Below, in pieces: positions 1-9,603 of a DNA stretch of 64,000 nt. Position numbers and translations under genes: made by a program. Location of the stretch: the NCBI RefSeq assembly GCF_002979555.1, contig NZ_PCOZ01000001.1, positions 372,001-436,000 on the forward strand, written 5' to 3'. The notes under the pieces were generated by a model. That model searched no databases, was not told where the DNA came from, and worked only from the letters and a program-made list of their open reading frames with translations. Within the stretch, counting starts at the first letter, position 1. Every line of letters starts with the position of its first letter. Source of the stretch: Pseudomonas sp. MYb60. Lineage in GTDB: Bacteria; Pseudomonadota; Gammaproteobacteria; Pseudomonadales; Pseudomonadaceae.

Positions 1-70
1 GGCTGCCATACAAAAGTGGCCCATGATGACGCAGGAATCTGCTCCCTGCCAGTTACAACCCGAGGTTGGC

Positions 71-1609
<1,539 letters not shown>

Positions 1610-1654
1610 TCAGCCTGGGCCGCAAAAAGGGCAGGTGCGTCCAGGCTGGCGCTA

Positions 1655-2512
1655 TCAGGAAATACGGGTCTTGCCGTTGACAGCCGTGTCAGGTGTTTCT
1701 TCAGCTATAGCAGGTGCGGCGCTCGGCAGATGGCGGGCAATCAGGCCGCGATAGGCCGCGGCCCCGAGGCATGCACCCACGATCGGGCCGAAAATCGGCA
1801 CCAGGAAATAAGGAATGTCGCGACCACCGGTGAAGGCTATTTCACCCCAGCCCGCGAAAAAGGTCATCAGCTTGGGCCCCAGATCCCGCGCCGGGTTCAT
1901 CGCGAAGCCGGTGAGCGGGCCCATGGCGCTGCCGATCACGGCGATCAGCAAACCGATCAACAGCGGGGCCAATGGGCCGCGCGGCAGGCCGTTGTTGTCA
2001 TCGGTGAGGGCCATGATCACGCCCATCAGGATGGCGGTGATGACCATTTCCACCAGGAACGCCTGGGCAGTGCTCAGCAGTGCGTGAGGGTAGGTCGAGA
2101 ACACCGACGCCATTTCAAGGCTGGCCTGGGAACCGCGGACCATCTGGTGGGTTTGTTCGTAATCGAAAAACAGGTTGCTGTAGAGCGTGTACACCAAGGC
2201 CGCGGAGCAGAAGGCACCGGCGATCTGGGCGAGGATGTAGAAAGGCAGCTTGCGCTTGTCGAAGTCGGCAAAAATGCACAGGGCGATACTCACCGCCGGA
2301 TTGAGGTGCGCCCCGGAAATGCCGGCGCTCAGGTAGATCGCCATGCTGACGCCTACCCCCCAGATGATACTGATTTCCCACAGGCCAAAGCTGGCACCCG
2401 CGACCTTGAGCGCAGCGACACATCCTGTACCGAAGAAGATCAAAAGCGCAGTCCCCAGGAATTCGGCCATGCATTGGCTCGAAAGTGAAGGCTGTTGAAG
2501 AGCAGTTGTCAT
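1655..2512 (-). CDS. glpF: Glycerol uptake facilitator (aquaglyceroporin)
   Basis: MIP-family inner-membrane channel for facilitated glycerol diffusion. The two half-helix signatures are present: NPA at about residues 71-73 and NPARD at about 206-210; the Asp after NPAR is typical of glycerol-conducting members. About 285 residues, normal for the family. The start was set at the ATG ending at 2512, not a longer in-frame extension, because a GAGG ribosome site sits just upstream and the protein then begins with a short cytoplasmic tail before the first helix. First gene of the glpFK unit. An A-rich motif just before the ribosome site suggests catabolite repression (separate entry). Confidence 0.96.
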   Translation of the reverse strand: MTTALQQPSLSSQCMAEFLGTALLIFFGTGCVAALKVAGASFGLWEISIIWGVGVSMAIYLSAGISGAHLNPAVSIALCIFADFDKRKLPFYILAQIAGAFCSAALVYTLYSNLFFDYEQTHQMVRGSQASLEMASVFSTYPHALLSTAQAFLVEMVITAILMGVIMALTDDNNGLPRGPLAPLLIGLLIAVIGSAMGPLTGFAMNPARDLGPKLMTFFAGWGEIAFTGGRDIPYFLVPIFGPIVGACLGAAAYRGLIARHLPSAAPAIAEETPDTAVNGKTRIS

Positions 2513-2839
2513 GGAAAACCTCAGTTGTTGTTCTTGTCTGGCGCACCGTCTCAACGGGCGGTTGCGCGATTTTCACCGTGAGAAGGATCCCCATCCTGCA
2601 CGCGGCTTACTGCTTGAATACTGTAAGGCTATTCTTACTGTATTCGGAAACGAAAAAATATAGACAAGAATCACTGCTGTCAAAGGTCGAAAGTGAACCG
2701 TCAGTCACATTCAAACTATTGGTCTGATGAATGATCACGGTTGTCACATTAGTTCCTCACCTTAAGACTGGCCGTACTAGAGCGTTTTGCGTGGGCTTGG
2801 CCTAGAATTGGCCACCTGTTTTCCACGCTCGGAGACGCC
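2513..2839. other. glpF/ybaK divergent intergenic region
   Basis: 327 bp between two divergent genes. It holds the glpF leader with the CA-motif and an AT-rich stretch at about 2620-2740 where both promoters probably lie. No convincing open frame was seen. A GlpR operator is expected from the family, but no site could be assigned with confidence. Confidence 0.5.
2525..2535 (-). promoter_or_regulatory. Candidate Hfq/Crc CA-motif in the glpF leader
   Basis: On the minus strand the leader reads AAGAACAACAA, a run of AAN triplets, about 12 nt before the glpF ATG and touching the GAGG ribosome site. In Pseudomonas, Hfq with Crc binds AANAANAA motifs at ribosome sites to block translation of secondary carbon-source genes. 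The motif is seen directly; repression of glpF is inferred. Confidence 0.55.
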
Positions 2840-3310
2840 ATGACCCCCGCTTTGGATTTGTTGAAAAAAGTTCGCGCCGAACATCGTATCCACAGTTATG
2901 AACATGATCCGAAGGCTGCGTCGTATGGCCTGGAGGCTGCGGAGAAATTGAGCCTCGACCCGGCGCAGGTGTTCAAGACCTTGTTGGCGAGCAGTGAGAA
3001 GGGTGAATTGCTGGTGGCAGTGGTGCCGGTCGTCGGAAGTCTGGATTTGAAGGCGCTGGCTCAGGCCGCAGGCGTGAAGAAAGTCGAAATGGCTGACCCG
3101 GCAGCGGCGCAGCGTTCTACTGGCTATTTGCTCGGGGGCATCAGCCCGTTGGGGCAGAAGAAGCGCTTGCGCACCTTTATCGACGAAACCGCACAGGCGT
3201 TCGCGACGATATTTGTGAGTGCGGGGAGGCGGGGGTTGGAAGTGGAGTTGCCGGCGGCGGTGCTGGCCGAGCATACCCAGGCGAAATTCGCGCCGATCGG
3301 GCGGCCCTGA
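2840..3310 (+). CDS. ybaK: Cys-tRNA(Pro)/Cys-tRNA(Cys) deacylase YbaK
   Basis: Trans-editing enzyme of the YbaK/ProX family that removes cysteine mischarged on tRNA(Pro) by prolyl-tRNA synthetase. The 156-residue protein is full length for the family, with the conserved Lys in FKTLL at about residue 46 and the [10 protein letters not shown] loop at about 99-108 that shapes the active site. ATG start follows a GGAGACGCC ribosome site. It stands alone, divergent from glpF, and ends before a palindromic repeat. Confidence 0.93.
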   Translation: MTPALDLLKKVRAEHRIHSYEHDPKAASYGLEAAEKLSLDPAQVFKTLLASSEKGELLVAVVPVVGSLDLKALAQAAGVKKVEMADPAAAQRSTGYLLGGISPLGQKKRLRTFIDETAQAFATIFVSAGRRGLEVELPAAVLAEHTQAKFAPIGRP

Positions 3311-3342
3311 AACCCATTTTTTGAAAGCCGTGGAGATCAAAT

Positions 3343-3383
3343 GTGGGAGGGGGCAAGTCGAATCGTCGCACCGCCCCTCCTAC
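3343..3383. repeat. Palindromic intergenic repeat, copy 1 of a variant REP class
   Basis: 41 bp beginning GTGGGAGGG and ending CCCCTCCTAC, with the core AGTCGAATCGTCGCACCGC. It lies between the convergent ends of ybaK and the ABC ATPase. A near-identical 41-bp copy is at 53903-53943. The outer arms resemble the P. fluorescens REP (GTGGGAGGG) but the core differs from the GCTTGCCCCC type found at other sites in this window. Confidence 0.75.
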
Positions 3384-3399
3384 TTTTGAGCCAGCTTTG

Positions 3400-4509
3400 T
3401 CAGTTGGCTGGGCTGTAGCGCCTAACACCTGAGTCGGTTTGCGGAATCTGCGCCGCAACACTGCCAGAAGCCTTGAACAGCACTAAATGCTCCGCCGCTA
3501 CCCGAATCCCCACCTGCGCACCAACCTGATGGTCAGCGTGACTCGGGAAAATCGACTCCAGCTGCGCGCCCGTTGGCAGTTGCAGGCGGTACAAGGTTGA
3601 CGCTCCGAGGAATGTCTTACCTACGATCCGCGCTGTCAAAGCACTGTCTGGCGCGTAGACGATATCGTCCGGCCGCAGCAACACATCCACTGCGCCACCG
3701 ATAGGCCAGGAATACGCACGGTTACCGCGCAGGTCACCCAGCTCAGTACTCACCGACTCCGGCGAGCTCAACTGGCCACGGATGAAATAACCCTGGCCGA
3801 TAAAGCTCGCAACGTAAGGCGTCTGCGGCTCGTGATACAGGTTGTAGGGCGTGTCCCATTGCTCAAGCCGGCCTTCCTTGAAGACGCCGACCTGATCGCT
3901 CACCGCAAACGCTTCTTCCTGATCATGGGTGACCAGGATTGCACTGGTGCCGCGTGCCTTGAGTATGTCGCGCACCTCATGGCTGAGCTTGCGGCGCAGC
4001 TCACCGTCGAGGTTGGAGAAGGGTTCATCCAGCAGCAATAATTGCGGCTCCGGCGCCAGAGCGCGGGCGAGGGCGACACGTTGCTGCTGACCACCGGACA
4101 GTTCGTGGGGAAAGCGCTTGCCCAGGTTCTTCAGGTTGACCAGTTCCAGCAATTCGGCAACCACGCGGTCTTTTTGCGGGTGCTTGCGGATGCCAAAGGC
4201 GATGTTGTCCGCCACGCTGAGGTGGGGAAACAGTGCGTAGTCCTGGAACACCATGCCGATGCGACGTTTCTCCGGAGCCAGGGTGAAACCGGCGCTGGAG
4301 ATCACTTCGCCCGCCAGGCTGATTTCACCGTCGTGCACCGGTTCAAAGCCGGCTATGGCGCGCAGGGTGGTGGTCTTGCCACAGCCCGACGAGCCCAGCA
4401 GGCAGCCGATATCACCGGCGTTGAGGTGCAGGTTGAGGTTCTGCACCACCCGTTGATCTTGATAGCCGCATGCCAGATTGCGCAGGTTCAGCAGAAATGG
4501 CTGGCTCAT
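3400..4509 (-). CDS. Orphan ABC transporter ATP-binding protein (FbpC/PotA-like)
   Basis: ATPase of an importer-type ABC system, closest in pattern to ferric-ion (FbpC) or polyamine/sulfate (CysA/PotA) ATPases. Walker [10 protein letters not shown] at residues 39-47, signature LSGGQQQR at about 137-144, Walker B LLLLDEP at about 157-163, H-loop in LVTHDQEEA, then a C-terminal TOBE-like regulatory domain. 369 residues. The start codon overlaps the argF stop by 4 nt, so the two are translationally coupled. No permease or binding-protein gene is nearby, so the substrate cannot be read from context. P. aeruginosa has an ATPase gene in the same place (PA3538, recalled from general knowledge). Confidence 0.88.
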   Translation of the reverse strand: MSQPFLLNLRNLACGYQDQRVVQNLNLHLNAGDIGCLLGSSGCGKTTTLRAIAGFEPVHDGEISLAGEVISSAGFTLAPEKRRIGMVFQDYALFPHLSVADNIAFGIRKHPQKDRVVAELLELVNLKNLGKRFPHELSGGQQQRVALARALAPEPQLLLLDEPFSNLDGELRRKLSHEVRDILKARGTSAILVTHDQEEAFAVSDQVGVFKEGRLEQWDTPYNLYHEPQTPYVASFIGQGYFIRGQLSSPESVSTELGDLRGNRAYSWPIGGAVDVLLRPDDIVYAPDSALTARIVGKTFLGASTLYRLQLPTGAQLESIFPSHADHQVGAQVGIRVAAEHLVLFKASGSVAAQIPQTDSGVRRYSPAN

Positions 4510-5426
4510 GCGTGGTGGTACGCCGGTTCAACGAGGAATTCGAGCAAGGCCTTTTGGGCGTGCAGGCGGTTTTCGGCCTGGTCCCAAGCGACTGCCCGCG
4601 GGTCGTCGAGTACGTCGAGGCTGATTTCTTCGCCACGGTGAGCGGGCAGGCAGTGCATGAACAATACGTCCGGCGCGGCCAGGTCGAGCAGGGCGCGAGT
4701 CACCTGGTAGGGAGCGAACTGGGCCAGGCGCTTGGCGGTTTCTTCTTCCTGGCCCATGGAGGTCCAGACGTCGGTGCTCACCAGGTGTGCGCCGACCACC
4801 GCGTCACGCGGGTCACGTACCAGGGTCACACGGTCGCCGGCCAGCGCCATGAAGCGCGGGTCTGGCTCGTAGCCTTCCGGGCAGGCAACGCGCAGTTGGA
4901 AGTCGAACTGGATCGCCGCTTCTATATAGCTGTTGCACATGTTATTGCCGTCGCCGATCCAGGCCACCGTCTTGCCCTGGATCGAGCCGCGGTGTTCGAG
5001 GAAGGTTTGCATGTCGGCCAGCAACTGGCAGGGGTGCAGGTCGTCGGACAGGCCGTTGATCACCGGCACGCGGGAATTGGCCGCGAATTCGGTCACGGTG
5101 CTGTGGGCGAAGGTGCGGATCATCACCACATCGAGCATGCGCGACATCACGCGGGCGCTGTCGGCGATCGGCTCGCCACGGCCCAGTTGGGTGTCGCGGG
5201 AGGACAGGAACAGTGCCTGGCCGCCCAGTTGGATCATGCCGGCTTCGAAGGACACGCGGGTACGGGTCGATGACTTCTCGAAAATCATCCCGAGTACACG
5301 GTTTTTCAAAGGCTCGAACAGTACGCCGCGGTTACGCAGGTCTTTAAGCTCAATGCCTCGACGGATCACGCTGACCAGCTCTTCGGGCGTGCAATCCATC
5401 AGGGAGAGAAAGTGCCTTGCGCTCAT
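4506..5426 (-). CDS. argF: Ornithine carbamoyltransferase (anabolic)
   Basis: Joins ornithine and carbamoyl phosphate to give citrulline, the sixth step of arginine synthesis; argG in this window does the next step. The carbamoyl-phosphate motif STRTR is at about residues 53-57 and the ornithine-binding HCLPAHRG motif lies near residue 265. About 306 residues, the size of anabolic enzymes. Two adjacent ATG codons (5429 and 5426) are possible; the second gives the N-terminus [11 protein letters not shown] usual in Pseudomonas. The stop overlaps the ABC ATPase start. A TGTCGC-N8-AA sequence upstream suggests ArgR control. Confidence 0.96.
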   Translation of the reverse strand: MSARHFLSLMDCTPEELVSVIRRGIELKDLRNRGVLFEPLKNRVLGMIFEKSSTRTRVSFEAGMIQLGGQALFLSSRDTQLGRGEPIADSARVMSRMLDVVMIRTFAHSTVTEFAANSRVPVINGLSDDLHPCQLLADMQTFLEHRGSIQGKTVAWIGDGNNMCNSYIEAAIQFDFQLRVACPEGYEPDPRFMALAGDRVTLVRDPRDAVVGAHLVSTDVWTSMGQEEETAKRLAQFAPYQVTRALLDLAAPDVLFMHCLPAHRGEEISLDVLDDPRAVAWDQAENRLHAQKALLEFLVEPAYHHA

Positions 5427-5429
5427 CAT

Positions 5430-5850
5430 TAACTACCTTTTTGCAACAGACCGCAGATACTCAAAGCCTTGTTTATTGTGACAACGGGCGAGACCTGCGG
5501 CGAAAGCCGCACGGGGCGACGAAATAGGGGAAGGCGCGATATTGACATTAAATGTCGCGTCTTACCAATAGGGCTACGGTGTTTAAGGGTGTTCAAGAAG
5601 GGCGCGGGAGCGCTTTTGAAGACGATTTCCATACGGCAGCGGGCCATTTGTACACTGGCCTCGCAACCTTTTGCAATGCGCGGGGGCGGGGCCAGGCCCG
5701 GTTGCGTCGGTTTCAGGGCGCGCCTCGTGGTATTTGAAACATTTGCACATGGCTTGGCCTGATGCGGGCTGATTCACGGCGCGAACGTTGATAGCGTGGG
5801 GGAGGGCTGCGGCCCATAGTTGTGCCAAAGCCCTATAAAAGAGACTGGCC
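5430..5850. other. argF/oxidoreductase divergent intergenic region
   Basis: 421 bp without a convincing gene. It holds a 6-bp hairpin with a four-base loop in the argF leader (TGCGGC-GAAA-GCCGCA, 5496-5511), the candidate ArgR half-site, and a GC-rich tail leading to the oxidoreductase ATG. Short open frames on both strands here have no ribosome site or recognisable domain. Confidence 0.5.
5553..5573. promoter_or_regulatory. Candidate ArgR half-site upstream of argF
   Basis: TGTCGC, 8 nt, then AA and 5 nt match the Pseudomonas ArgR half-site consensus (TGTCGC-N8-AA-N5). It lies about 125 bp upstream of the argF start. A clear second half-site in direct repeat was not found; the stretch about 20 bp upstream matches only partly. 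Assignment therefore rests on one half-site and on the known repression of argF by ArgR. Confidence 0.4.
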
Positions 5851-7959
5851 ATGACCAAGACTCTCCACCACCGTGCGTGCCATCTGTGTGAAGCCATCTG
5901 TGGCCTGACCCTGGAAACCACGCAAGCCGATGACGGCAGCCTGGCGATCAGCTCAATCAAGGGCGATGCGCTGGATACGTTCAGCCGTGGCCACATCTGC
6001 CCCAAGGCGGTGGCCTTACAGGATATCCAGAACGACCCGGACCGCCTGCGCCAGCCGATGCTGCGGGTGGGTAGCGAATGGCAGCCTATTGCGTGGGATG
6101 AAGCCTTCACGCTTGTAGCCGAGCGACTCGCGAGCATTCAGGCGCGGCATGGGCAGAATGCGGTCGCGGTGTATCAGGGCAACCCCAGCGTGCATAACTA
6201 CGGGTTGATGACCCACAGCAATTACTTTCTCGGCCAGTTGAAGACGCGCAATCGGTTTTCCGCGACCTCGGTGGACCAGTTGCCCCATCACCTCACCAGT
6301 CACTTGATGTACGGGCATGGCCTGTTGCTGCCGATCCCGGACATCGACCATACCGACTTCATGCTGATCCTGGGCGGTAACCCGCTGGCCTCCAACGGCA
6401 GCATCATGACCGTGCCGGATGTGGAGAAGCGCTTGAAGGCTATCCAGGCGCGGGGCGGCAAAGTGGTCGTGGTCGATCCACGCCGCAGCGAGACGGCGGC
6501 GATTGCCGATCAGCACGTGTTCGTGCGCCCGGGTGGGGATGCGGCATTGTTGTTCGGGGTGCTCAACACCTTGTTTACCGAGAACCTGACGCGTGTCAGC
6601 CATCTGCCGGTTGAAGGCTTGGAGGAGGTGCGCATCGCCATCGCCGGGTTCACGGCCGAGGCGATGAGCCGTCAGTGCGCCGTCCCTGCCGAGCAGATTC
6701 GCCAATTGGCGCGGGACTTTGCTGCCGCCGACACGGCGGTGTGCTACGGGCGCATGGGCGTCTCGACGCAGGCGTTTGGCACGCTGTGTCACTGGCTGGT
6801 GCAGCTGATCAACCTGGTGACCGGCAACCTCGATCGGGTCGGCGGTGCCCTCTGCACCACCCCGGCCGTGGATCTGGTGGCGTCCACCGGCGGTGGGCAT
6901 TTCAATCGCTGGCAGAGTCGGGTCTCGGGCCGCCCGGAGTATGGCGGCGAGTTGCCGGTATCCGCCTTGGCCGAAGAAATGCTCACCGAGGGTGAAGGGC
7001 AAATCCGCGCACTGGTGACGGTGGCGGGCAATCCGGTGCTGTCGACACCTAACGGTCGCCAGTTGGAACAGGCCCTGGACGGTTTGGAGTTCATGGTCAG
7101 TGTCGATCTTTATATCAACGAGACCACGCGTTACGCGGACCTGATCCTGCCGTCCACCTCGGCGCTGGAGAATGACCACTACGACACGACCTTCAATATG
7201 TTTGCGGTGCGCAATGTCACCCGCTTCAATCGTGCGATCTTGCCCAAGCCAGTGGGGGCGTTGCATGACTGGGAAATTTTTGTCGGCCTTGCCCAGGCAT
7301 TTGCAGCTCGGACGGGAGTTGCCCTCAAGCCAACCCTGGCGCCTGCGCAGATGATTGATTTTGGCTTGCGCGCTGGGGCTTATGGCGACGCGTCGCCTCA
7401 TAAACTGTCGGTGGCGATGCTGGCAGATCATCCCCACGGCGTGGATCTGGGGCCACTCAAGGCCAACCTGGCGTCACGCTTGAAAACAGCGGATGGCAAG
7501 GTTCAGGCGGCACCGGCGGTGATCCTCGCCGATCTGGCGCGGTTTGCTGCACAGCCAGTACCGGTAGCGGATGAGCTGTTGCTGATCGGCCGTCGACATG
7601 TGCGCAGCAATAATTCCTGGATGCATAACTATCACCGCCTGGTGAAGGGCAAACCCCGTCATCAGTTGCTGATGCACCCCGACGACCTGGCGAGTCGGCA
7701 GTTGAGTGATGGCCAGCGAGTACGGGTCAGTTCCCGTATCGGCATGATCGAAGTGGAGGTGGTTGCCAGCCTGGACATGATGCCCGGTGTGGTCAGCTTG
7801 CCTCACGGCTGGGGGCACGCCCGTCCGGGGATGCAGATGGCGATTGCCAGTGGCCAGCCGGGGGCGAGCGCCAACGACCTGACTGACGAGCGGCAGGTTG
7901 ATGAGTTGTCGGGCAATGCTGCGCTCAATGGCGTTCCGGTGCAGGTGGCAGCCGCCTGA
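5851..7959 (+). CDS. Molybdopterin-dependent oxidoreductase of the formate dehydrogenase/DMSO reductase superfamily, substrate unknown
   Basis: 702-residue bis-MGD oxidoreductase. The N-terminal Fe4S4 cysteines are visible: Cys10, Cys13, Cys17 and Cys50 (HLCEAICG, then HICPK). The molybdopterin domain follows to about residue 540 and a C-terminal molydopterin-dinucleotide-binding domain runs from about 570 to 690 (RRHVRSNNSWMHN). The stretch where formate dehydrogenases and nitrate reductases carry the Cys/Sec molybdenum ligand reads SVDQLPHH (140-147) and contains no Cys. There is no Tat signal, so it is cytoplasmic. No electron-transfer subunit or FdhD gene is adjacent; grxD starts 77 bp downstream. 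Formate dehydrogenase is a possible but unproven name. Confidence 0.85.
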   Translation: MTKTLHHRACHLCEAICGLTLETTQADDGSLAISSIKGDALDTFSRGHICPKAVALQDIQNDPDRLRQPMLRVGSEWQPIAWDEAFTLVAERLASIQARHGQNAVAVYQGNPSVHNYGLMTHSNYFLGQLKTRNRFSATSVDQLPHHLTSHLMYGHGLLLPIPDIDHTDFMLILGGNPLASNGSIMTVPDVEKRLKAIQARGGKVVVVDPRRSETAAIADQHVFVRPGGDAALLFGVLNTLFTENLTRVSHLPVEGLEEVRIAIAGFTAEAMSRQCAVPAEQIRQLARDFAAADTAVCYGRMGVSTQAFGTLCHWLVQLINLVTGNLDRVGGALCTTPAVDLVASTGGGHFNRWQSRVSGRPEYGGELPVSALAEEMLTEGEGQIRALVTVAGNPVLSTPNGRQLEQALDGLEFMVSVDLYINETTRYADLILPSTSALENDHYDTTFNMFAVRNVTRFNRAILPKPVGALHDWEIFVGLAQAFAARTGVALKPTLAPAQMIDFGLRAGAYGDASPHKLSVAMLADHPHGVDLGPLKANLASRLKTADGKVQAAPAVILADLARFAAQPVPVADELLLIGRRHVRSNNSWMHNYHRLVKGKPRHQLLMHPDDLASRQLSDGQRVRVSSRIGMIEVEVVASLDMMPGVVSLPHGWGHARPGMQMAIASGQPGASANDLTDERQVDELSGNAALNGVPVQVAAA

Positions 7960-8036
7960 GCACGGTGCTGGAATTTTGCGTTACAATGCGCCACCGTGCC
8001 GACCTGTGAGTCGCAAAGTTCCAGCCGAGGTGTTCC

Positions 8037-8375
8037 ATGGATATCATCGAAACGATCAAAGAGCAGATTGCCAACAACACCATTCTGCTTTACATGAAGG
8101 GCGCGCCAAACGCTCCTCAGTGCGGTTTCTCCGCGAAGGCGTCCCAGGCCATCATGGCGTGCGGCGAGAAATTCGCTTACGTGGATATCCTGCAAAACCC
8201 GGAAATCCGCGCCAACCTGCCGAAGTACGCCAACTGGCCTACGTTCCCACAGCTGTGGGTTGCGGGTGAGCTGGTCGGCGGTAGCGACATCATCGTCGAG
8301 ATGGCGGCTGATGGTTCGCTGCAAACGCTGGTCAAAGAAGCCGCGGCAAATGCGGCGGCCAAGACCGACGCCTGA
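8037..8375 (+). CDS. grxD: Monothiol glutaredoxin Grx4
   Basis: CGFS-type monothiol glutaredoxin that carries and delivers [2Fe-2S] clusters as a homodimer or with BolA. The 112-residue protein has the PQCGFS motif at about residues 28-33, the WPTFPQLW cis-Pro segment near residue 70, and GGSDII for glutathione binding. ATG start after a GAGG-containing stretch. It ends before a strong terminator. Its placement beside bfr/bfd matches P. aeruginosa (PA3533). Confidence 0.96.
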   Translation: MDIIETIKEQIANNTILLYMKGAPNAPQCGFSAKASQAIMACGEKFAYVDILQNPEIRANLPKYANWPTFPQLWVAGELVGGSDIIVEMAADGSLQTLVKEAAANAAAKTDA

Positions 8376-8387
8376 TTTGCCGGCAAT

Positions 8388-8426
8388 AAAAAGCCCCGCT
8401 TCTCGAAGGAGAGCGGGGCTTTTTTA
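8388..8426 (+). terminator. Rho-independent terminator of grxD
   Basis: AGCCCCGCT and AGCGGGGCT form a stem interrupted only by the short TCTCGAAGGAG loop region, flanked by A5 and T6. It can act for grxD and also in the reverse direction towards bfr, whose stop is 43 bp further right. Confidence 0.9.
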
Positions 8427-8468
8427 TGGTTCTGCAGGAGCGAGTAAGCGCTCCCGCAATAAGGTGGC

Positions 8469-8939
8469 TTATTCACCCATCTGCGATTGCAGATAATTTT
8501 CCAGGCTGACTTTGTCGATCAGGCCCAGTTGGGTTTCCAGCCAGTCGATGTGTTCTTCCTGGTCTTCGAGGATATCTTCCAGCAGTTCACGGCTGCCGAA
8601 GTCGCCTTTGGTTTCGCAGTGAGCGATGGCGGCCTTGAGGTCGCTGTGGCTTTTGCGCTCAAAGCCCAGGTCGCTGCTGAGCATTTCCTGGGTGTGCTCG
8701 CCGATGTTCAGCTTGCCCAGGTCCTGCACGTTCGGCAGGCCTTCCAGGAACAGGATGCGCTTGATCAGCGCATCGGCGTCCTTCATGGCCTTGATGGATT
8801 CTTTGTATTCACGCTTGCCGAGCTTTTCCAGGCCCCAATCGTCGTACATGCGCGCATGCAGAAAGTACTGATTGATCGCGACCAGTTCATTGGCAAGGAT
8901 TTTGTTGAGTTGCTGGATGACTGAGATGTCGCCTTTCAT
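8469..8939 (-). CDS. bfr: Bacterioferritin, heme-binding type with altered ferroxidase centre
   Basis: Subunit of the 24-mer iron-storage shell. 156 residues; the heme ligand Met52 is present. Compared with the ferroxidase ligands known from E. coli Bfr and P. aeruginosa BfrB (Glu18, Glu51, His54, Glu94, Glu127, His130), this protein keeps Glu18, Glu94 and His130 but has Ala51, Asp54 and Gln127. It may therefore be a heme/electron-entry subunit that co-assembles with a ferroxidase-active Bfr encoded elsewhere. It lies next to bfd, whose product docks at heme to reduce and release iron. Start ATG at 8939 gives the family N-terminus MKGD. Confidence 0.94.
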   Translation of the reverse strand: MKGDISVIQQLNKILANELVAINQYFLHARMYDDWGLEKLGKREYKESIKAMKDADALIKRILFLEGLPNVQDLGKLNIGEHTQEMLSSDLGFERKSHSDLKAAIAHCETKGDFGSRELLEDILEDQEEHIDWLETQLGLIDKVSLENYLQSQMGE

Positions 8940-9096
8940 GACTGGGGTCCTGCCCTGTAATCGCTGTGTATAAAGCGGAGTTTGAGCGGCGATAACCTTA
9001 GTGTCAAACCTAAGTTATTGAATAATAAATGAAAATTAATCGGAATAAGAATGTTTGTGTTCCGCGTCTTGACGCTAACTAATTGAATTACAGGCA

Positions 9097-9126
9097 TAAA
9101 AAAACCGGACACGAAGTCCGGTTCTT
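9097..9126 (-). terminator. Terminator downstream of bfd
   Basis: ACCGGAC and GTCCGGT form a stem with a small ACGAA loop; on the minus strand it is followed by a run of T from the A7 at 9097-9103. It separates bfd from bfr, so they are probably separate transcripts. Confidence 0.85.
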
Positions 9127-9140
9127 TAAAACACGCCCAA

Positions 9141-9359
9141 TCAGGCGTGTGTAAATTCTGCTGAATAGGGGAGCGCGGCCTGGGCTGTCTGCAGCTGCGT
9201 CAGGGTTTCCCGTACTACTTGCTTGGCGAGGCAAGCACATTTACCGCACTGGCTGGCAACGCCGGTGGTTTCACGCACTTCCTTGTAGCTGCAGCAACCT
9301 TCGTAGATTGCTTCGCGGATTTGTCCGTCGGTGACGCCGGTACAAAGACACACATACAT
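9141..9359 (-). CDS. bfd: Bacterioferritin-associated ferredoxin Bfd
   Basis: Small [2Fe-2S] protein of 72 residues that docks on bacterioferritin and passes electrons through the heme to free stored iron. The four cysteine ligands fit the Bfd pattern: Cys4 and Cys6 (MYVCLCTG), then Cys38 and Cys41 (QCGKCAC). Iron-starvation induction is expected and supported by a Fur-box-like sequence 50-70 bp upstream. Electrons come from ferredoxin-NADP reductase Fpr in P. aeruginosa, and fpr is also in this window. Confidence 0.97.
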   Translation of the reverse strand: MYVCLCTGVTDGQIREAIYEGCCSYKEVRETTGVASQCGKCACLAKQVVRETLTQLQTAQAALPYSAEFTHA

Positions 9360-9407
9360 AAGGGAGAACCGTCGCGGGTTTAGGGCTTAAGTGCGATGGA
9401 TCTTAAT

Positions 9408-9428
9408 GTTAACGAGAATGATTGTCAA
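9408..9428. promoter_or_regulatory. Fur box upstream of bfd
   Basis: The stretch GTTAACGAGAATGATTGTC resembles the 19-bp Fur consensus GATAATGATAATCATTATC, with the GAGAATGATTGTC part closest. It lies about 50-70 bp upstream of the bfd start in the divergent region with the peroxiredoxin gene. Iron repression of bfd is known in Pseudomonas; the site is inferred from sequence. Confidence 0.7.
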
Positions 9429-9603
9429 AGTAGATTCGCAGGGTATCGACCCGAACTGACCCTGCGCTGACGAACGGTTTTTTCAGTGTATGATGGTCAG
9501 TCTTCACGAAGCGTGACTGCGTCACGGGGCTGTCGCTTTACGGCGGCAGACTCAGGGCCGGTCCTTTTACTTCAATCGTCACCCTCACATCAGGAGATAC
9601 CCA

